Assembly (NCBI RefSeq): GCF_024055795.1
Contig: NZ_JAMXMY010000009.1
Span: forward strand, 186,001 to 250,000
Direction: 5' to 3'
Length of the DNA: 64,000 bases
DNA from: Actinoallomurus purpureus
Lineage (GTDB): Bacteria > Actinomycetota > Actinomycetes > Streptosporangiales > Streptosporangiaceae
The number at the start of each line of letters is the position of its first letter. Within the stretch, counting starts at the first letter, position 1. The notes under the pieces are model-generated. The model searched no databases and was not told where the DNA came from. It worked only from the letters and a program-made list of their open reading frames with translations. Made by a program: the position numbers and the translations under genes. Of this stretch, positions 35,413-47,800 are shown in pieces.

Positions 35413-36699
35413 TCAGTTCGCTGGTGACAATGTCTGTGGCGCGCCGGCGTGGATGTTCGGGGTGGTGGACAGGTCCGAGACGGTGTAGGCCGTGGCGACG
35501 CCCGCCGGGGTCGCGGTCCACAGTCCGGGTGTGCCGTTGGTGGCGAAGTCGGCTGCCTGGAAGGTGGAGAAGGTCGCGCCCGTGTTCCAGTTCTCGGCGA
35601 TCTTGTACTGGGTGTAGGTGATGGTCCCGGTGGTGTCGCCGTTGTCGTGCGTAGTGAGGCTTTCCCACAGGTACAGATCGCCGGTGGACGGCTTCCATAG
35701 GTACATCGCGGTACCCGACGCGACCCGGGTGGTGGTCATCCGCCAGTTCTGCCAGTCGGGTGTGCCGTCCGGGGTATTCGTGGAGATCCTGAACTGCGGC
35801 GCATATATGCCGCCGAACGATCGGCATTCGTAATAGTTGAGGTAGTACCCGTTCGTCGCGTCACCCGAGATCGCGATCAGATCGTCTCCGGATCCATTCG
35901 ATCCCATGGAGTTGTACGCGTTGGCGAACGCCAGGGGATTATCCCCGTTGTAGTCGGTGAGGCCGTCCCCGACGTTCTGCTGATTGCCGGAGACCGGTTC
36001 AAGCGTGGAGCCGTCACCGCTGCCGCCCAGCAGCACCGCCGTGCCGCTCTCCAGACCCGAGGTGAAGTACACGATGAAGTCCTGGAAGCCGTCACCGAAG
36101 TAGTTTCCGACGACGACCTGCCCGCCGTTGAAGTCCGCCGGGTTCGGCTCGGTGTTGAACCCCGCGCCTAGGGCACCGATGTCCTTGGCGGGAATGCGTA
36201 TCCGGCCACCCGAGGCTCCCGAGGCGAGCCAGAGCCCAGAAGGTAGTCCGGGAGTGTCGCCGATGGTGACCAGATCGGGTTTCCCGTCGCCGTCGATGTC
36301 CTGATCTGCTGCGGGTGGGTTGCTGATGCCGATGAACTTCTCGGTGATCTTGGGACTGTCGGTGCCGTCCGCCGCCACGGCCGTAACGTTCAGCGTGCCG
36401 TTACGGCCGGTCGGAACGATCTGGATGTTCGCCGTTCCCGACGTCGACTCCACTGTGTGGATTCGGCCATCGTTGACCTGGTACTGATATCGGGTCGGTG
36501 TAGCGCCTGTGCCTGGGGTGAGCGTCAGGTCAATGGGGGTCCCGGTCGGGAACGGGCCAGGTACCAGTCCGTTGGAGTCGGCGGGCCAGTTCGGCCCGGA
36601 TATCGTCGGCGGCCCGACGACGGTGTCCGCTCGAGCCACCGATGCGGTCGCGATCGAAAGCGCCAGGGCGGCTGTCACTGAATATATACGCCTGTCCAT
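35413..36699 (-). CDS. secreted FG-GAP/VCBS-like repeat protein
   Basis: 428 residues from the ATG at 36699, which has AAGGA six bases upstream; the frame is open 17 codons further but without a site. A signal peptide with core AALALSIATASVARA is followed by a beta-rich part (~25-125) and then repeats with calcium-loop-like DIDGDGKPDLV, FGDGFQDFIVYF and SGDDLIAISGDATNGY. The ~300-residue repeat part is clearly homologous to the central region of the next protein (37210-41484). No catalytic motif seen. Probably an extracellular or wall-associated partner of the Rhs system; function unknown. Confidence 0.8.
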   Translation of the reverse strand: MDRRIYSVTAALALSIATASVARADTVVGPPTISGPNWPADSNGLVPGPFPTGTPIDLTLTPGTGATPTRYQYQVNDGRIHTVESTSGTANIQIVPTGRNGTLNVTAVAADGTDSPKITEKFIGISNPPAADQDIDGDGKPDLVTIGDTPGLPSGLWLASGASGGRIRIPAKDIGALGAGFNTEPNPADFNGGQVVVGNYFGDGFQDFIVYFTSGLESGTAVLLGGSGDGSTLEPVSGNQQNVGDGLTDYNGDNPLAFANAYNSMGSNGSGDDLIAISGDATNGYYLNYYECRSFGGIYAPQFRISTNTPDGTPDWQNWRMTTTRVASGTAMYLWKPSTGDLYLWESLTTHDNGDTTGTITYTQYKIAENWNTGATFSTFQAADFATNGTPGLWTATPAGVATAYTVSDLSTTPNIHAGAPQTLSPAN

Positions 36700-37209
36700 A
36701 GGAGATCCTTTTGGATTGCGGTTCTGGTGAGGGACGTGGGCTTTGATCAAGTCATCTGATGGCGGGCCGTCGGCTATCTATCCGCAAAGACATGAAGCGG
36801 CGCGTGCGGTGGTATGTGCTCTGCCGCCCGGCGTACGGGTAGTGGGGGCTGTTGACGGTCAATGGGGCGTGGGGGACGGGGGTCGAGGTCCCCACCTATG
36901 TCGACATCGTCGCTTCGTCCTCGATAGCGGCTGGTCGCCGACCGCACGAATCCAGGTTTCGGCATCTCGTGATTGAGGTCCAATTTCTTGGCGTTCTTGG
37001 CGACCGGCCGATCCGACCGGCGGCTCCAACGCCACCGCGTGAGCCCCGAAATCTGCTGGGTACTTGAAGGTTCCTAACGCGGCCTCCTCTCCCTGACCAC
37101 TCATGATCCATGCCTTGGTGTGTCCAAGATCAAGGCTGAAGCGCGCCGGCCCTGCGCGCGGTCATTGCTTGAGGCGGGCAGGGCCGGAAGTTGGTCCGTA
37201 CGCGTTAGA
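36700..37209. other. spacer between the two secreted-protein genes
   Basis: 510 bp, no supported gene. On the minus strand around 37070-37020 the reading FKYPADFGAHAVAL vaguely resembles an IS3 OrfA N-terminus, too short to be sure. The start-proximal end holds the ribosome site of the 428-aa protein. Confidence 0.3.
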
Positions 37210-40200
37210 TCAGGGGGTATGCCAGTCCTGTTCGTTCGCGTAGTCGCAGTCGTAGATGATGAGTTGAGTTCCCGGTGTTAGTGAAGATCCAGGGTCGGTA
37301 AGGCATCTTCCGGAATTGGGGTTCCAGAGTTGCCCGTCGGACTCGATGTGCCACTTCTGGGCGGGGTCGGTCGGGATGCAGTTCCATAGGATGATGGGGG
37401 TGTTGTTCGTCTTATTGGTGCCCGAGACCGCTAGGCATTTGCCGTTGTTAGTGGGGTCTCCGATGGAGATGGTGTAGTCCAAGTTGTTGGCGTCCGGAGT
37501 TACGGTCCATTGTTGGGCGCCGCTTCCGTTGCAAGTGTAGATTTGGATTGCGTTGCCGTTAGTGGTGCTGCTGCCTTTGTTGTCGATACATAGACCGCTG
37601 GACAATTGTGAAGTGATCGTGCCGGTGATCGCTTTGGGAACGTTGTACGATGCGACCTGGGGAGGAGTTAGGTACTGGTTGTAATAGATGACATTGGCGA
37701 TGTTTCCGGTGAAGTAGCTGGCGCGGTTCTGGGTAGTGGTGCCTGGGGCGTTGACCCAGGTCTTGGAGGAGGTGTTGGCGGGGAACACTCCGGCACCGAT
37801 GAAGTTCTGGGGGTCTTCGTTCTTGATGAGGGGGCTGCCGGCCATGCCGATACGCACGTCGTCGTCCAGGAAGAGGCTTTGGTCATAGCCGTCGGCGGTG
37901 AGGGTGACGGTGTGCCACTGGCCGTCGTCCACGCGTTCGGGGGAGACCATCGGCCGGATGTAGCCGTTCCAGAACTGGGCGTATAGCCGTTCATCGGTTC
38001 CGATGTACATCACCGGCATCGTTGCTGTTTTCAGTGCCGAGGGGACATCGTGTCCGGTCGAGACCAAGATTCCGGTCTTGCCGGGCTGTTCCTGGAAGGA
38101 CAGCGACACGGTCAGTGATGTGGAGGTCTGGATTAGTCCGTCCGGAGGCTTGAGGTAGCCGCTTGTGCCGTCCAGGGAGATGACGGGGCGTTGGAGGAAT
38201 CCGTCTGGATGCCATTCGGTGCCGGTCGGGGACAGTTGCACTGGTGCGCCGCCGCGGGAGTCGGTGGCGGTGGTGGCGGTGTCGCCATCAGTGAGTGGCC
38301 ATTCGTGGGTGGGGCCGAGCAGGTTGTTGGTGGCCTCTTGGGTCGCGGTCGTGCCGGAGAGGGTGTAGGCGGTGGCGCTGAAGCCGGAGCCGGTCCACAA
38401 CTCGATGGCGCCGGCGGTATTGATGTCCGCCGACACCAGTTGCGGGGTGCTGGTCCAGGGGACTGACAGGGGGGCCGCGGTCCAGGATCCGGGGCTGCCG
38501 ATCAGGGCATCGCTCCTTTGATCTGGATTCGTGGACTCATACAGCTTCCCGCTCGTGGTGTTCAGCGCGAACAGGACCGTCTGCCCGCCGGGCTGAGCGG
38601 TGGCCAAGGCGTAGTTCTCCCAGCTCGTGCCGTCGGGGGTCTGGTTCTTGCCGGCCAGGGGCTCGTCGTATCGGTAGTCGCCGAACAGGCCCAAGGTGCT
38701 GGTCTCGAGATCGAGCTCATAGCCGTTGGTGGCGTCTCCGGCGATGGCGATCATGTCGGGGAGGGGGTTGCCTTGCAGACTGGCGTTTCCGGCGGCGACC
38801 AGTTGGGTGGGGTCGTCGCCGTCGGGATTGATATTGGTGTCGGCGAGGTGGGGCGCCGCGATGCGTTGCTGGTCGCCGACGTAGGGGCTGAGCGGGGTGG
38901 TGTCGCCGTTACCGAACAGCAGCATGGCGTTGCCGGTACTGGGGTAGTAGGCGACGATGTCCTGGGCGTGATTGCCGGTGAAGTCGCCGTGCAATATCTG
39001 CGCGCTGTTCCAGTCGGCGGGGGTTCCTGGGCTGTTGAGGCCGGTGCCGAGAGTGCCGATGTCCGTTGGGCTGGTCAGGGTTCCGTGGCCATCGCTGGTC
39101 GCCAGCCATAGGCCGGCGTTTCCGGCATGGTTGGTGACGAAGTCAGGGTTGGCGTCCCCGTCGATGTCGCCGTCCGGGTATGGGGTGGAAGGGCCGTCGA
39201 CGTTGAAGGTCACCGATGCGATTGGGCCGGGGTTCCCTCCGGCGGACAACCCGGAGACGGTGAGCAGGTTCGGCCCGACGTGGTGTAGCGGGATGGTGAG
39301 CGTCTGTATGCCCCCGGTGGCGGTCACCGACAGCGTGGCGGTCTCGTTGACCTGGTACACATACCGGCTCGGCGCGGTTCCAGTGCAGGTGACCGGCGGG
39401 CTGGCGAGCGCGTCCCTGCACGGTGCGAGGGTCACGGTGGCCTGCCCGCCCAGGATGAGAGACCCGCTCGGTTCTTGTAGGCCGGGTTGTTCTGGTGCGT
39501 TGGGGTCGTAGGTGAAGTTGCAGGGTTTCGAGCTGGTGCCGAGACCGCTGGTGGGGCTGTTGAGTATCCCGTCGGTGGTGCTGACGTACCAGGAATAGGC
39601 GTGTGCCGTGGTAGCCCCGTCGGTGTGCCATTTCTTGATCTGATCAGCTGCGATCAGCAGGCGTGCCGGCGTTCCGGAGGCGGTGGCCACCGAGCCCGTC
39701 TGAGTGCCGGTGGGGAATACCACAGCGCCGTTGTAGTCCTTGACCACGAATTTTGTGGTGAGATTCGACTTTCCATCCGGATCATTAGGGACGACAGAAA
39801 AGGTGATTCCGTCGTTGCCTATGACCATTGAGGAAGGAGAGCCGGTTTGGCACAGACCACCGGGCGAGGTGGACGGCAGCTGGCCTAGGCCCGGCGGGCG
39901 ATCGTATTCGGTGGACATCGTGGCTTCGCCGCCGCCGCTGTAGAACTCCTCCCATTGGGTTTCGGTGCTCTCGTCCGGTGCGCGTAGTCCGAACGACATG
40001 TCCGTGGTTCCGGAGGTGCCGTTTTGCTGCATGAAGGAGGTTACGTCGAAATCGACGCTGTGGTTGGGGCAGTTGTCGGCGGTTGTGGATGCGACCTTGC
40101 TCTTCCAGGATGGCTGGTTGCTCCAGGAAATCGATTTGGAGATTCCTCCGGTCAACCACAGATCCGTTTCACTAGAGGCGTGACAGTACTCGTCCCCGTC

Positions 40201-41484
40201 GTTGTCGATGGTGAACTTGACATCGGAGGAGTGGATCGTGGCGTCTTTGAGCACCGAGGAGACACCGAAGCGGATGAAGGAGCGGGAGGTGAAGCCGTTG
40301 ACGTGACCGACCTGCAGCACGTTGGCGTTGGGATCGAAGGAGTTGTCGTACTCGGTGGCATCCAATGCGCTGGACACTGATGCCCAGGCTTGGCGGGAGC
40401 CGCCCGCGGGGTTCCAGGTCGGGTCGATGAACAGTGGGAACACCGTCGAGGAGGCCGACAGCATGCCGGCGTCGGGGCTGAGCGTGATGGTGGAGTCGCT
40501 ACCGCCGGTGTCTTGGGCCGTCCGTCGCGCAGTCTGGGTTCGCGTTGGCGTCGATGTGGCCGGCGTGACGGTGGTTTTGATCGCTGCGATGTGCGCGCCG
40601 GACCCTGGCTCGCTGACGCCGGGGGCGGCGGGCAGGTCTGGAGGCGCCACCGGTCCGGTGGCCGCCGCATTGGTGGCCGAGTCCCACATCACGGCGGTTT
40701 TGGCGGCAAAGATCGGTACCCCGTTCGGGCTGGTCGAGGCGGACAGGTAGCCCTGGGCGTCCGCGGACACGCTCACCCCCTCTCCGTGCGCCTGCACCAC
40801 CAGATCGGCCAGGGCCGGGTTGGCCGCCGCGGCTTTGGTCTTGACCACCAGGACGTGACTGAACCCACCCTGGGGAGTGGCAGTGACCACCAGGTCCACA
40901 TCGGGCAACACATCGGCGTAGGTGGCCGAGGCGCCGTTCAAGGCCGGTGTGGGCAGGCTGGCCGACCAGGACAGTGACAGCCGCACACCCCCGTCGATCA
41001 TCGTGGCCAGCGGGCGGGTTCCGCCTCCGGAGAGCACCAGGCCGGTGCTGGTGGCGTTCGGGGACACCGTTCCGTCGCTGTTGCGCTGCAAGGTGGCGTC
41101 CAGGTCGACCCACGAACCGCCCCGCCTGACCCGGGTGGGCTGCAGCGTGTCGGTGACCACGAACGTGCCCTGCGGTGTCGCCGTCGTTGCCGACGTTGCG
41201 GTGGTCAGCGCCTCCACCCTGACCGGTTTACCGGTCGCCTTCGCGCGTGCGGACGCCTGCGCGGTCTGCCGGCCCAAATCCGCCGTCGCGCTCGTCCTTG
41301 CGTGGGAGTGAGGTCGGTCGGCGGCCAGCGCAGGCCCAGTCGATAGGCGGGGAATGGCGAGGTACATCGCTGCGATGGTCACGGCCGCGAACGCGCGCAC
41401 GGTACGCGGCGCGGGGGAGCGCCGCGCACCCGAGCGGAAGCGCCGGATGCGGCCCGGCGACCCGGGTGGAGCTGACATGCGCAC
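37210..41484 (-). CDS. large secreted protein: DNRLRE-like, FG-GAP, LamG-like and ricin-B-like domains
   Basis: About 1424 residues from a GTG at 41484 (ATG two codons later is the alternative); GAAGGGA lies ~10 bases upstream. The N-terminal basic stretch and hydrophobic VRAFAAVTIAAMYLAI segment form a signal or anchor. A beta-rich N-terminal third follows, then a DNRLRE-type block (SRSFIRFGVSSVLKDATI), Fn3-like segments, and the repeat part shared with the neighbouring protein (DGDIDGDANPDFV, ISGDATNGY-like IAGDATNGYE). Next is a LamG/concanavalin-like domain (HEWPLTDG, QWHTVTLTADG, IANVIYYNQYL) and a C-terminal ricin-type beta-trefoil with QxW-like repeats (AQQWTV, AQKWHIE). Likely a carbohydrate-binding surface protein. 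Divergent from the Rhs gene. Confidence 0.82.
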   Translation of the reverse strand: MRMSAPPGSPGRIRRFRSGARRSPAPRTVRAFAAVTIAAMYLAIPRLSTGPALAADRPHSHARTSATADLGRQTAQASARAKATGKPVRVEALTTATSATTATPQGTFVVTDTLQPTRVRRGGSWVDLDATLQRNSDGTVSPNATSTGLVLSGGGTRPLATMIDGGVRLSLSWSASLPTPALNGASATYADVLPDVDLVVTATPQGGFSHVLVVKTKAAAANPALADLVVQAHGEGVSVSADAQGYLSASTSPNGVPIFAAKTAVMWDSATNAAATGPVAPPDLPAAPGVSEPGSGAHIAAIKTTVTPATSTPTRTQTARRTAQDTGGSDSTITLSPDAGMLSASSTVFPLFIDPTWNPAGGSRQAWASVSSALDATEYDNSFDPNANVLQVGHVNGFTSRSFIRFGVSSVLKDATIHSSDVKFTIDNDGDEYCHASSETDLWLTGGISKSISWSNQPSWKSKVASTTADNCPNHSVDFDVTSFMQQNGTSGTTDMSFGLRAPDESTETQWEEFYSGGGEATMSTEYDRPPGLGQLPSTSPGGLCQTGSPSSMVIGNDGITFSVVPNDPDGKSNLTTKFVVKDYNGAVVFPTGTQTGSVATASGTPARLLIAADQIKKWHTDGATTAHAYSWYVSTTDGILNSPTSGLGTSSKPCNFTYDPNAPEQPGLQEPSGSLILGGQATVTLAPCRDALASPPVTCTGTAPSRYVYQVNETATLSVTATGGIQTLTIPLHHVGPNLLTVSGLSAGGNPGPIASVTFNVDGPSTPYPDGDIDGDANPDFVTNHAGNAGLWLATSDGHGTLTSPTDIGTLGTGLNSPGTPADWNSAQILHGDFTGNHAQDIVAYYPSTGNAMLLFGNGDTTPLSPYVGDQQRIAAPHLADTNINPDGDDPTQLVAAGNASLQGNPLPDMIAIAGDATNGYELDLETSTLGLFGDYRYDEPLAGKNQTPDGTSWENYALATAQPGGQTVLFALNTTSGKLYESTNPDQRSDALIGSPGSWTAAPLSVPWTSTPQLVSADINTAGAIELWTGSGFSATAYTLSGTTATQEATNNLLGPTHEWPLTDGDTATTATDSRGGAPVQLSPTGTEWHPDGFLQRPVISLDGTSGYLKPPDGLIQTSTSLTVSLSFQEQPGKTGILVSTGHDVPSALKTATMPVMYIGTDERLYAQFWNGYIRPMVSPERVDDGQWHTVTLTADGYDQSLFLDDDVRIGMAGSPLIKNEDPQNFIGAGVFPANTSSKTWVNAPGTTTQNRASYFTGNIANVIYYNQYLTPPQVASYNVPKAITGTITSQLSSGLCIDNKGSSTTNGNAIQIYTCNGSGAQQWTVTPDANNLDYTISIGDPTNNGKCLAVSGTNKTNNTPIILWNCIPTDPAQKWHIESDGQLWNPNSGRCLTDPGSSLTPGTQLIIYDCDYANEQDWHTP

Positions 41485-41836
41485 GGCGGCGGATCCCTTC
41501 ACTGGCCATGGGAACGGCCTGGTGATGATCAGCCAGGCCGCCCAGGAGCATTGCACGCTCCTCCCCAGTCCAGGCATGCCACCAATGGTAAAGAGAGAGT
41601 AAAGTGTCGTGTTTGGGCATGTTGAGGTGTTTGCGAGGTCTGTGGCCGGATGTGGCATCTAGGCAACTGCGGATGATCTATGGCACAGTTCGGCCGATCG
41701 ATCTTCGCTCCACGCCTCCCGCCGCCACCGGACGTATCCCTTGGGGTTCGCCCATGCCGCGAGTCGCGCCGGTTCTGAAGACGCCGTTGATGGGATCCGC
41801 CCGGCCGGGTGAGATCACTGTGGTGAAGGTGGGCGC
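41485..41836. other. divergent control region of the island
   Basis: 352 bp between the secreted-protein and Rhs starts; must hold both promoters. A locally AT-rich run (GTAAAGAGAGAGTAAAGTG near 41588) is the most promoter-like part. AAGGTGG sits 5 bases before the Rhs ATG. The minus frame of the secreted protein stays open up to 41658 but has no better start there. Confidence 0.35.
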
Positions 41837-44800
41837 ATGCGCGGTGGGTGGATACGTCAAGGCTGGGTCGCGCAGGTGCGCCGCTCCCGGCTGGCGATCG
41901 GACTGATCGCGGTCGCTCTGCTGGCCACGCTCGTACCGGCCGTGTACCTCGCGGTGTCAGGTCAGGACGCTCCGGCGGTGCCCAAGACACAGGCGGTTCA
42001 CGGCGTACGGACTTTCAAGCCCAAGAAACCGGTCCGATCCAAGAATGCCGCTGCTCGTCCCTACCGGCCCGGGAAGGTGGCGTGGCCGTCGGCTGGTTCC
42101 GGGCAGGCGGCACTCGACACCCGCCGGGCAACACGCGTCGAGGGGACACCGATCTCGGTGCGGGCGTTGCCTCCGGCCAAGGGCGCCTACCACGGTCCCT
42201 CGTCAGTGTCGGTGAACGTGGCCTCTCATGAGGCCGCGGTCAATGCGGGCGTTAACGGGCTGCTGTTCACTGCCGCCGCGCGTGGTGGATCCGGCCAGGC
42301 GGCCGGTCAGGTTGAGGTGGGGGTCGACTATCGGGCGTTCGCCCACGCGTACGGCGGGAACTTCGGGTCGCGGCTGGGCTTGGTGTCGCTTCCGGACTGT
42401 GCGCTGACCAGTCCTCAGGACCCGGTGTGCCGTACCCGGACGCCACTTCGGAGTGGTAACGATCCGCAGGCGGGCACGGTGTACGCCGCGATGTCGGCGA
42501 GCATGGCGCGGCCGATGGTGCTCGCGGCCACCACCTCCGGCAGTGGCGAAGGTGACGGTGGCGGCCCTGCCGGAAGTTACCAGGCGACCGAGTTGAAGGC
42601 TTCGGGGTCGTGGTCGGCCGGTGGTTCCAACGGGTCGTTCACCTACGACTATCCGATCGCGTTGCCGCCGGCGGCGTCCGCGCTCGCACCCAAGCTCGAT
42701 CTGGCCTATGACTCCGGGGGGCTGGACGGGCAGACCGCCGCGACTCAGACTCAGGCCGGCTGGGCGGGCGACGGCTGGTCGACGCCGCGTTCGTTCATCG
42801 AGCGGTCGTTCGCGCAGTGCTCCGATTCCCCGGAGGGCTCGGCATCGCCGAAGTCGACGTCGGACCAGTGCTGGGACGGAGAGATCCTGACGCTGTCGCT
42901 GAACGGCAGCTCGACCCAGTTGGTGTACGACGCGAGCAAGAAGACCTTCGAGCCGGCGGACGGTAACGGTGACGCGGTCACCCATGTCACCAACTCCGGC
43001 AACGGGTCCGGCACCTACAACACCGACTACTGGAAGGTCACCGACCGCAAGGGCACCGAGTTCTACTTCGGCCGTAACCAGCTGCCGGGCTGGACCTCGG
43101 GTGCCGCGACGACTAATTCAGTCGACTCCGAGCCGGTGTTCTCCGCGCATTCAGGGGATCCGTGTTACGACGCGGCGGGTTTCTCTTCCTCGGTGTGCAC
43201 GATGGCGTATCGGTGGAACCTGGACTACGTCAAGGATGTCCACAGTAACGCGATGGCGTACTACTACAAGCAGGACACCAATGCGTATGCCAAGAACACC
43301 GAAACAACCAAGGCGACCGGTTACGTCCGTGACTCCCACCTCGATCACATCGACTACGGATTCACCGACGGCAATGCCTACACCGTCAACGGCGGCCACG
43401 CCCCCGACCAGGTGTTCTTCACGACCGGCGACCGCTGTCTGTCGGGCACCTGTGACCCACTGAACAAGACCAACGCGGTGAACTGGCCGGACGTGCCGTA
43501 CGACTTGAACTGCACCGCCGGTTCGTCGTGTCAGGTGGTGGCACCCTCGCACTGGTCGACAGTGCGGTTGACCGGGATCAAGACCCAGCAGTGGAACGGC
43601 TCGGCCTACAGCCCCGTGGATTCCTGGGCGCTGGATGAGACACTGCCGGCGACCGGGGACGGAACCTCACCCACTCTGTGGCTGTCGAAGATCACTCACA
43701 CCGGCTCGGACACCAGCGCCGGTGGGTCGGCGGTCACGTTGCCGTCGGTGACCTTCACCCCGAAGGACCTGCAGAACCGGGTCGCCACCCATGATGGCCT
43801 GCCCATCTTGACGCGGAAGCGCATCGAGTCGGTCACCACCGAAACCGGTGAGGTGATCGGCGTCAGCTATGAGCAGGTGGATGCGTGCTCCTGGCCTGTC
43901 AGCACCACTCCGTCCGCGAACACCTCGTCGTGTTACCCGGTGTATTGGACCCCGAACGGTTACAGCAAGCCCATCCTGGACTGGTTCAACAAGTGGCAGG
44001 TCGCCTCCGTCACCGATGCTGACCCGACCGGCGGCAACCCGACGATGTTCACCTCCTACAAGTACCTGCACGGAGGTGCATGGCATTACGACGACAACGA
44101 GGTCGTCAAGGCCAAATACCGGACCTACGGCCAGTGGCGCGGATTCGGCGACGTGCAAACGTTCACCGGTCAGGGCAACGACGCCCAGACCGAGAGCGAG
44201 ACCACCTACTACCGCGGGATGTCGCAGGACAACGACACCACCAAAGTGCCCCTGACCGACTCCCAAGGCAGCACCCACGACGACACCGACCAACTCGCCG
44301 GCTCGGTGCTGGAGAGCACCTCCTACGACTACGCCGGTGGACCGGCCACCAAGTCGACGATCACGTCCTACTGGGTGTCCCCGCCCACCGTGTCCCGATC
44401 GCGTACCGGGCTGCAGCCGCTGACCGCCAACGCGAGCGGTCCGGTGGAGACGTGGACCCGCGAATTGGTCACGAGCAGCGGATCTGCCGTCTGGCGCAAG
44501 ACCGAGACCGACACCAGTTACGACACTGACACATCCTCGGCCACGTTCGGCCTTCCGCTGGTGAGCTTGACCCATGGTGACCTGTCCGACACCAGCCAGC
44601 AGAGCTGCACCGTCACCACCTACGCGCCTGCCAACACCGACAAGAACCTGGTCGGGTTGCCCGCGGAGGTGGAGACCGACGCGGCCTCCTGCGGCGGCGC
44701 CAACCCGGGAGGCGCCTCCGCGCCGTCGGCCGCTCAGATCAACGCGCTGACCGCTCCCACCTCGGTCACCCGGCCCGACGATGTGGTCTCCGACCAGCGC

Positions 44801-47800
44801 GCCTTTTATGACGATCCCCCGCAGAAATCAACGTGGCCGCAGCCGTCGAACCCGGCATGGCCACAGGCCGCTCCGACCGAGGGCAACGTTTCGGAAACTC
44901 AGGTCGCCGCCGGGTACTCCAACGGGGCCTTCCAGTACTTGGTCAACTCCGCGAGCGTCTACGACGCCTACGGCAGGACCGTGGATGCTTACGACCCGCT
45001 CGGTAACAAGACGCACGTCGACTACACGATGGCCAACGGGCTGACCACCGCGACCAAGACGACCAACCCGCTCAACCAGGCGAGCACCCAGAGCCTCGAC
45101 CCGCTGCGCGGGCTGGCGACTTCCGCCACCGACGCCAATGGCATCACCACGACCACCCACTACGACGGGCTCGGCCGCACCATCGCGGTCTGGGGCTACA
45201 GCCGGGCCACCACCTCGCCGGCCAACGCGAAATTCACCTACCAGATCTCGGCGAGCGCACCGTCGGTGGTCACCACCCAGACGATGAACGACGCGCAGGG
45301 GTCCGTGACCTCCTCCACCACGCTGTACGACGCGCTCCTGCGGACCCGCCAGGTCCAAAAACTCACGCCCAGAGGCGGTCGGCTCGTCACCGACACCTTC
45401 TACGACACCCGCGGCTGGGCGTGGAAGACCAACACCGACTGGTACGACTCAAGCGGCACCCCCGGCAACGCGCTGCTGACCGTCCCGGACTCCCAGGTGC
45501 CCAACCAGAGCGTCACCGCCTTCGACGGGCTCGACAGGCCGGTCCTGGGCACCTCCTACGAGGACTCGAACATCAAGTCCCAGACGGCGACCTCTTACCT
45601 GGGCGACAAGACCATCACGGTCCCGCTGAACGCTTCCGGGTCGCCCTTCCCGGGCGCGACCGCCAAGGCCACCGTCACAGACGCCCTCGGCCGCACGACC
45701 GAGCTGGACTCCTACACCCAGCCCCCGACCGTCGCGGTCTCCACCAGCGGCACCCCGCCGATCACCAAGGTGACCATCAGCGGCGGAACCAGCCAGGCCA
45801 CCCAGTACAAGTTCGACCACGTCGGTCACCAGACCGACGTCAAGGACGTGACCACCGGCGAGGACTGGAACAGCGGCTACAACCTGCTCGGCCAGGTCAC
45901 CTCGAAGAAGGACCCGGACACCGGCACCTCCACCATGGTGTACGACGACGCCGGCAACCTCGCCCAGACCACCGACACCCGCAACAAGACCATCTCCTTC
46001 GCCTACGACCCGCTGAACCGCAAGACCGGCGAGTACGACGCCCCCGTTTCCGGCCAGAGCACCTCCAACCGGCTCGCCTCGTGGGTGTATGACAACTCCG
46101 ACAACGCCCTCCCCGGCATGAAGAACCCGGTCGGGCAGCTCACCACCGCCACCGCCTACGTCGACGGAAACCCCTACAAGACCCAGGCGGCCGGATTCAA
46201 CGCCTACGGCGAATCGGCCGGCGAGACCATCACCATCCCGGACAGCGAAGGTGCCCTCGCCGGCCCGTACACCTTCACCCACCTTTACACCAGCGGCACC
46301 GCCCTACCTGATTCGGACCGCTACCCGGCCTCCCCCGGCAGCGGATCCCTGCCCGCCGAAACGGTCACCCACGGCTACTCGGGCGCGATGGACGTCCTCG
46401 TCACCATGGGTGGCCTGGCCGCTTACACCGCCAACCTGACCGTCACGCCCTACGGGCAGGTCGCCCAGGCCGAACTCGGCAGCCACCAGGCCAACCACGC
46501 TTACATCAACAACACCTTCGACCCCCACACCGGGGCCCTCACAGACAGCCAGCTCGCCAAGACCGCCGATCCGTCCACCCGGATCGATGAGACCTCCTAC
46601 ACCTACGACCCGACCGGCAACCCCCTGGCCCAGACCGAGACCCGGCAAGGCGGCGCTGCGGAGACCCAGTGTTTCCGCTACGACGCCCTGGACCGGCTCA
46701 CGCAGGCTTGGACCGGCACCGACAACTGTGCCGCCGATCCGTCTGACAACGGCGGAGGCACTGTCGGTTCCGGCATTACGGGCGGGGCCTACTGGACCAC
46801 CTGGACACTCGACCCGCTCGGCCAGCGCACCAAACAGACCCGGCACGGACTGAACGGTGCCGGCGACACGGTCACCGCCTACGACTACAACACCGGCCAG
46901 CCCAACACGCTCGCCTCAACAAGCACCACCGGACCGGGCGGCTCCGCCGCGACCTCCTATGGCTACGACCCGGCCGGCAACACCACCACCCGCACCACCC
47001 CGGCCAATGGCCAGGAGACATTGACCTGGGACGACACCGGGCAGTTGACCGCGGTTACCGGCACCTCCGGCGGTTCCGGATACATCTACGACGCCGACGG
47101 CCAACTACTGCTCCAAAAAGACCCCGGCAAGACCACCCTGTACCTGCCGAACGAAGAAATCGCCCTCGACACCACGACCGGGGCGATCACCGGCACCCGC
47201 TTCTACAGCCTGCCCGGCGGCGGCGAAGCGGTCCGCACCGGATCTGGAACCGCCTACGGCTTCGAACTCGGCGACCAGCACGGCACCGCCAACCTCAGCC
47301 TCGACGCCACGCTGACCACCCCGACCTGGCGGCAACAAGATCCGTACGGCGACACCCGCGGCACGCCGCCGTCCAGCTGGCCCGACAACCACGGCTTCCT
47401 CAACAAGCCCCAAGACACCACCACCGGCCTCACCGACATCGGCGCACGCTGGTACGACCCCTCAACCAGCCGGTTCGCATCCATCGACCCGGTGTTCAAC
47501 CCGGCGTCTCCGCAGGAACAGAACGGCTATACCTACGCCGCCTCCAATCCCGTCACCAGTAGCGACCCGACCGGGTTGATGGTTCCGTGCTCGACCGGTG
47601 CCGGGGGCTGCGGGAAGACGGGCTACATGGGCGGCTCGCCTACGCCGTCCAGCTACTGCGACACCCATGACTGCCAGGGCCCGCCCAGCTATCAGGGCTC
47701 CGGAGGCGGCAGGGGCGGCGGCGGTGGTAGCGGCGGCGGTGGTGGTGGCGGTTCCCATGGCTGTGGTGTCTGGTGTGGCGTCAAACGCTTCGTTCAAAAA

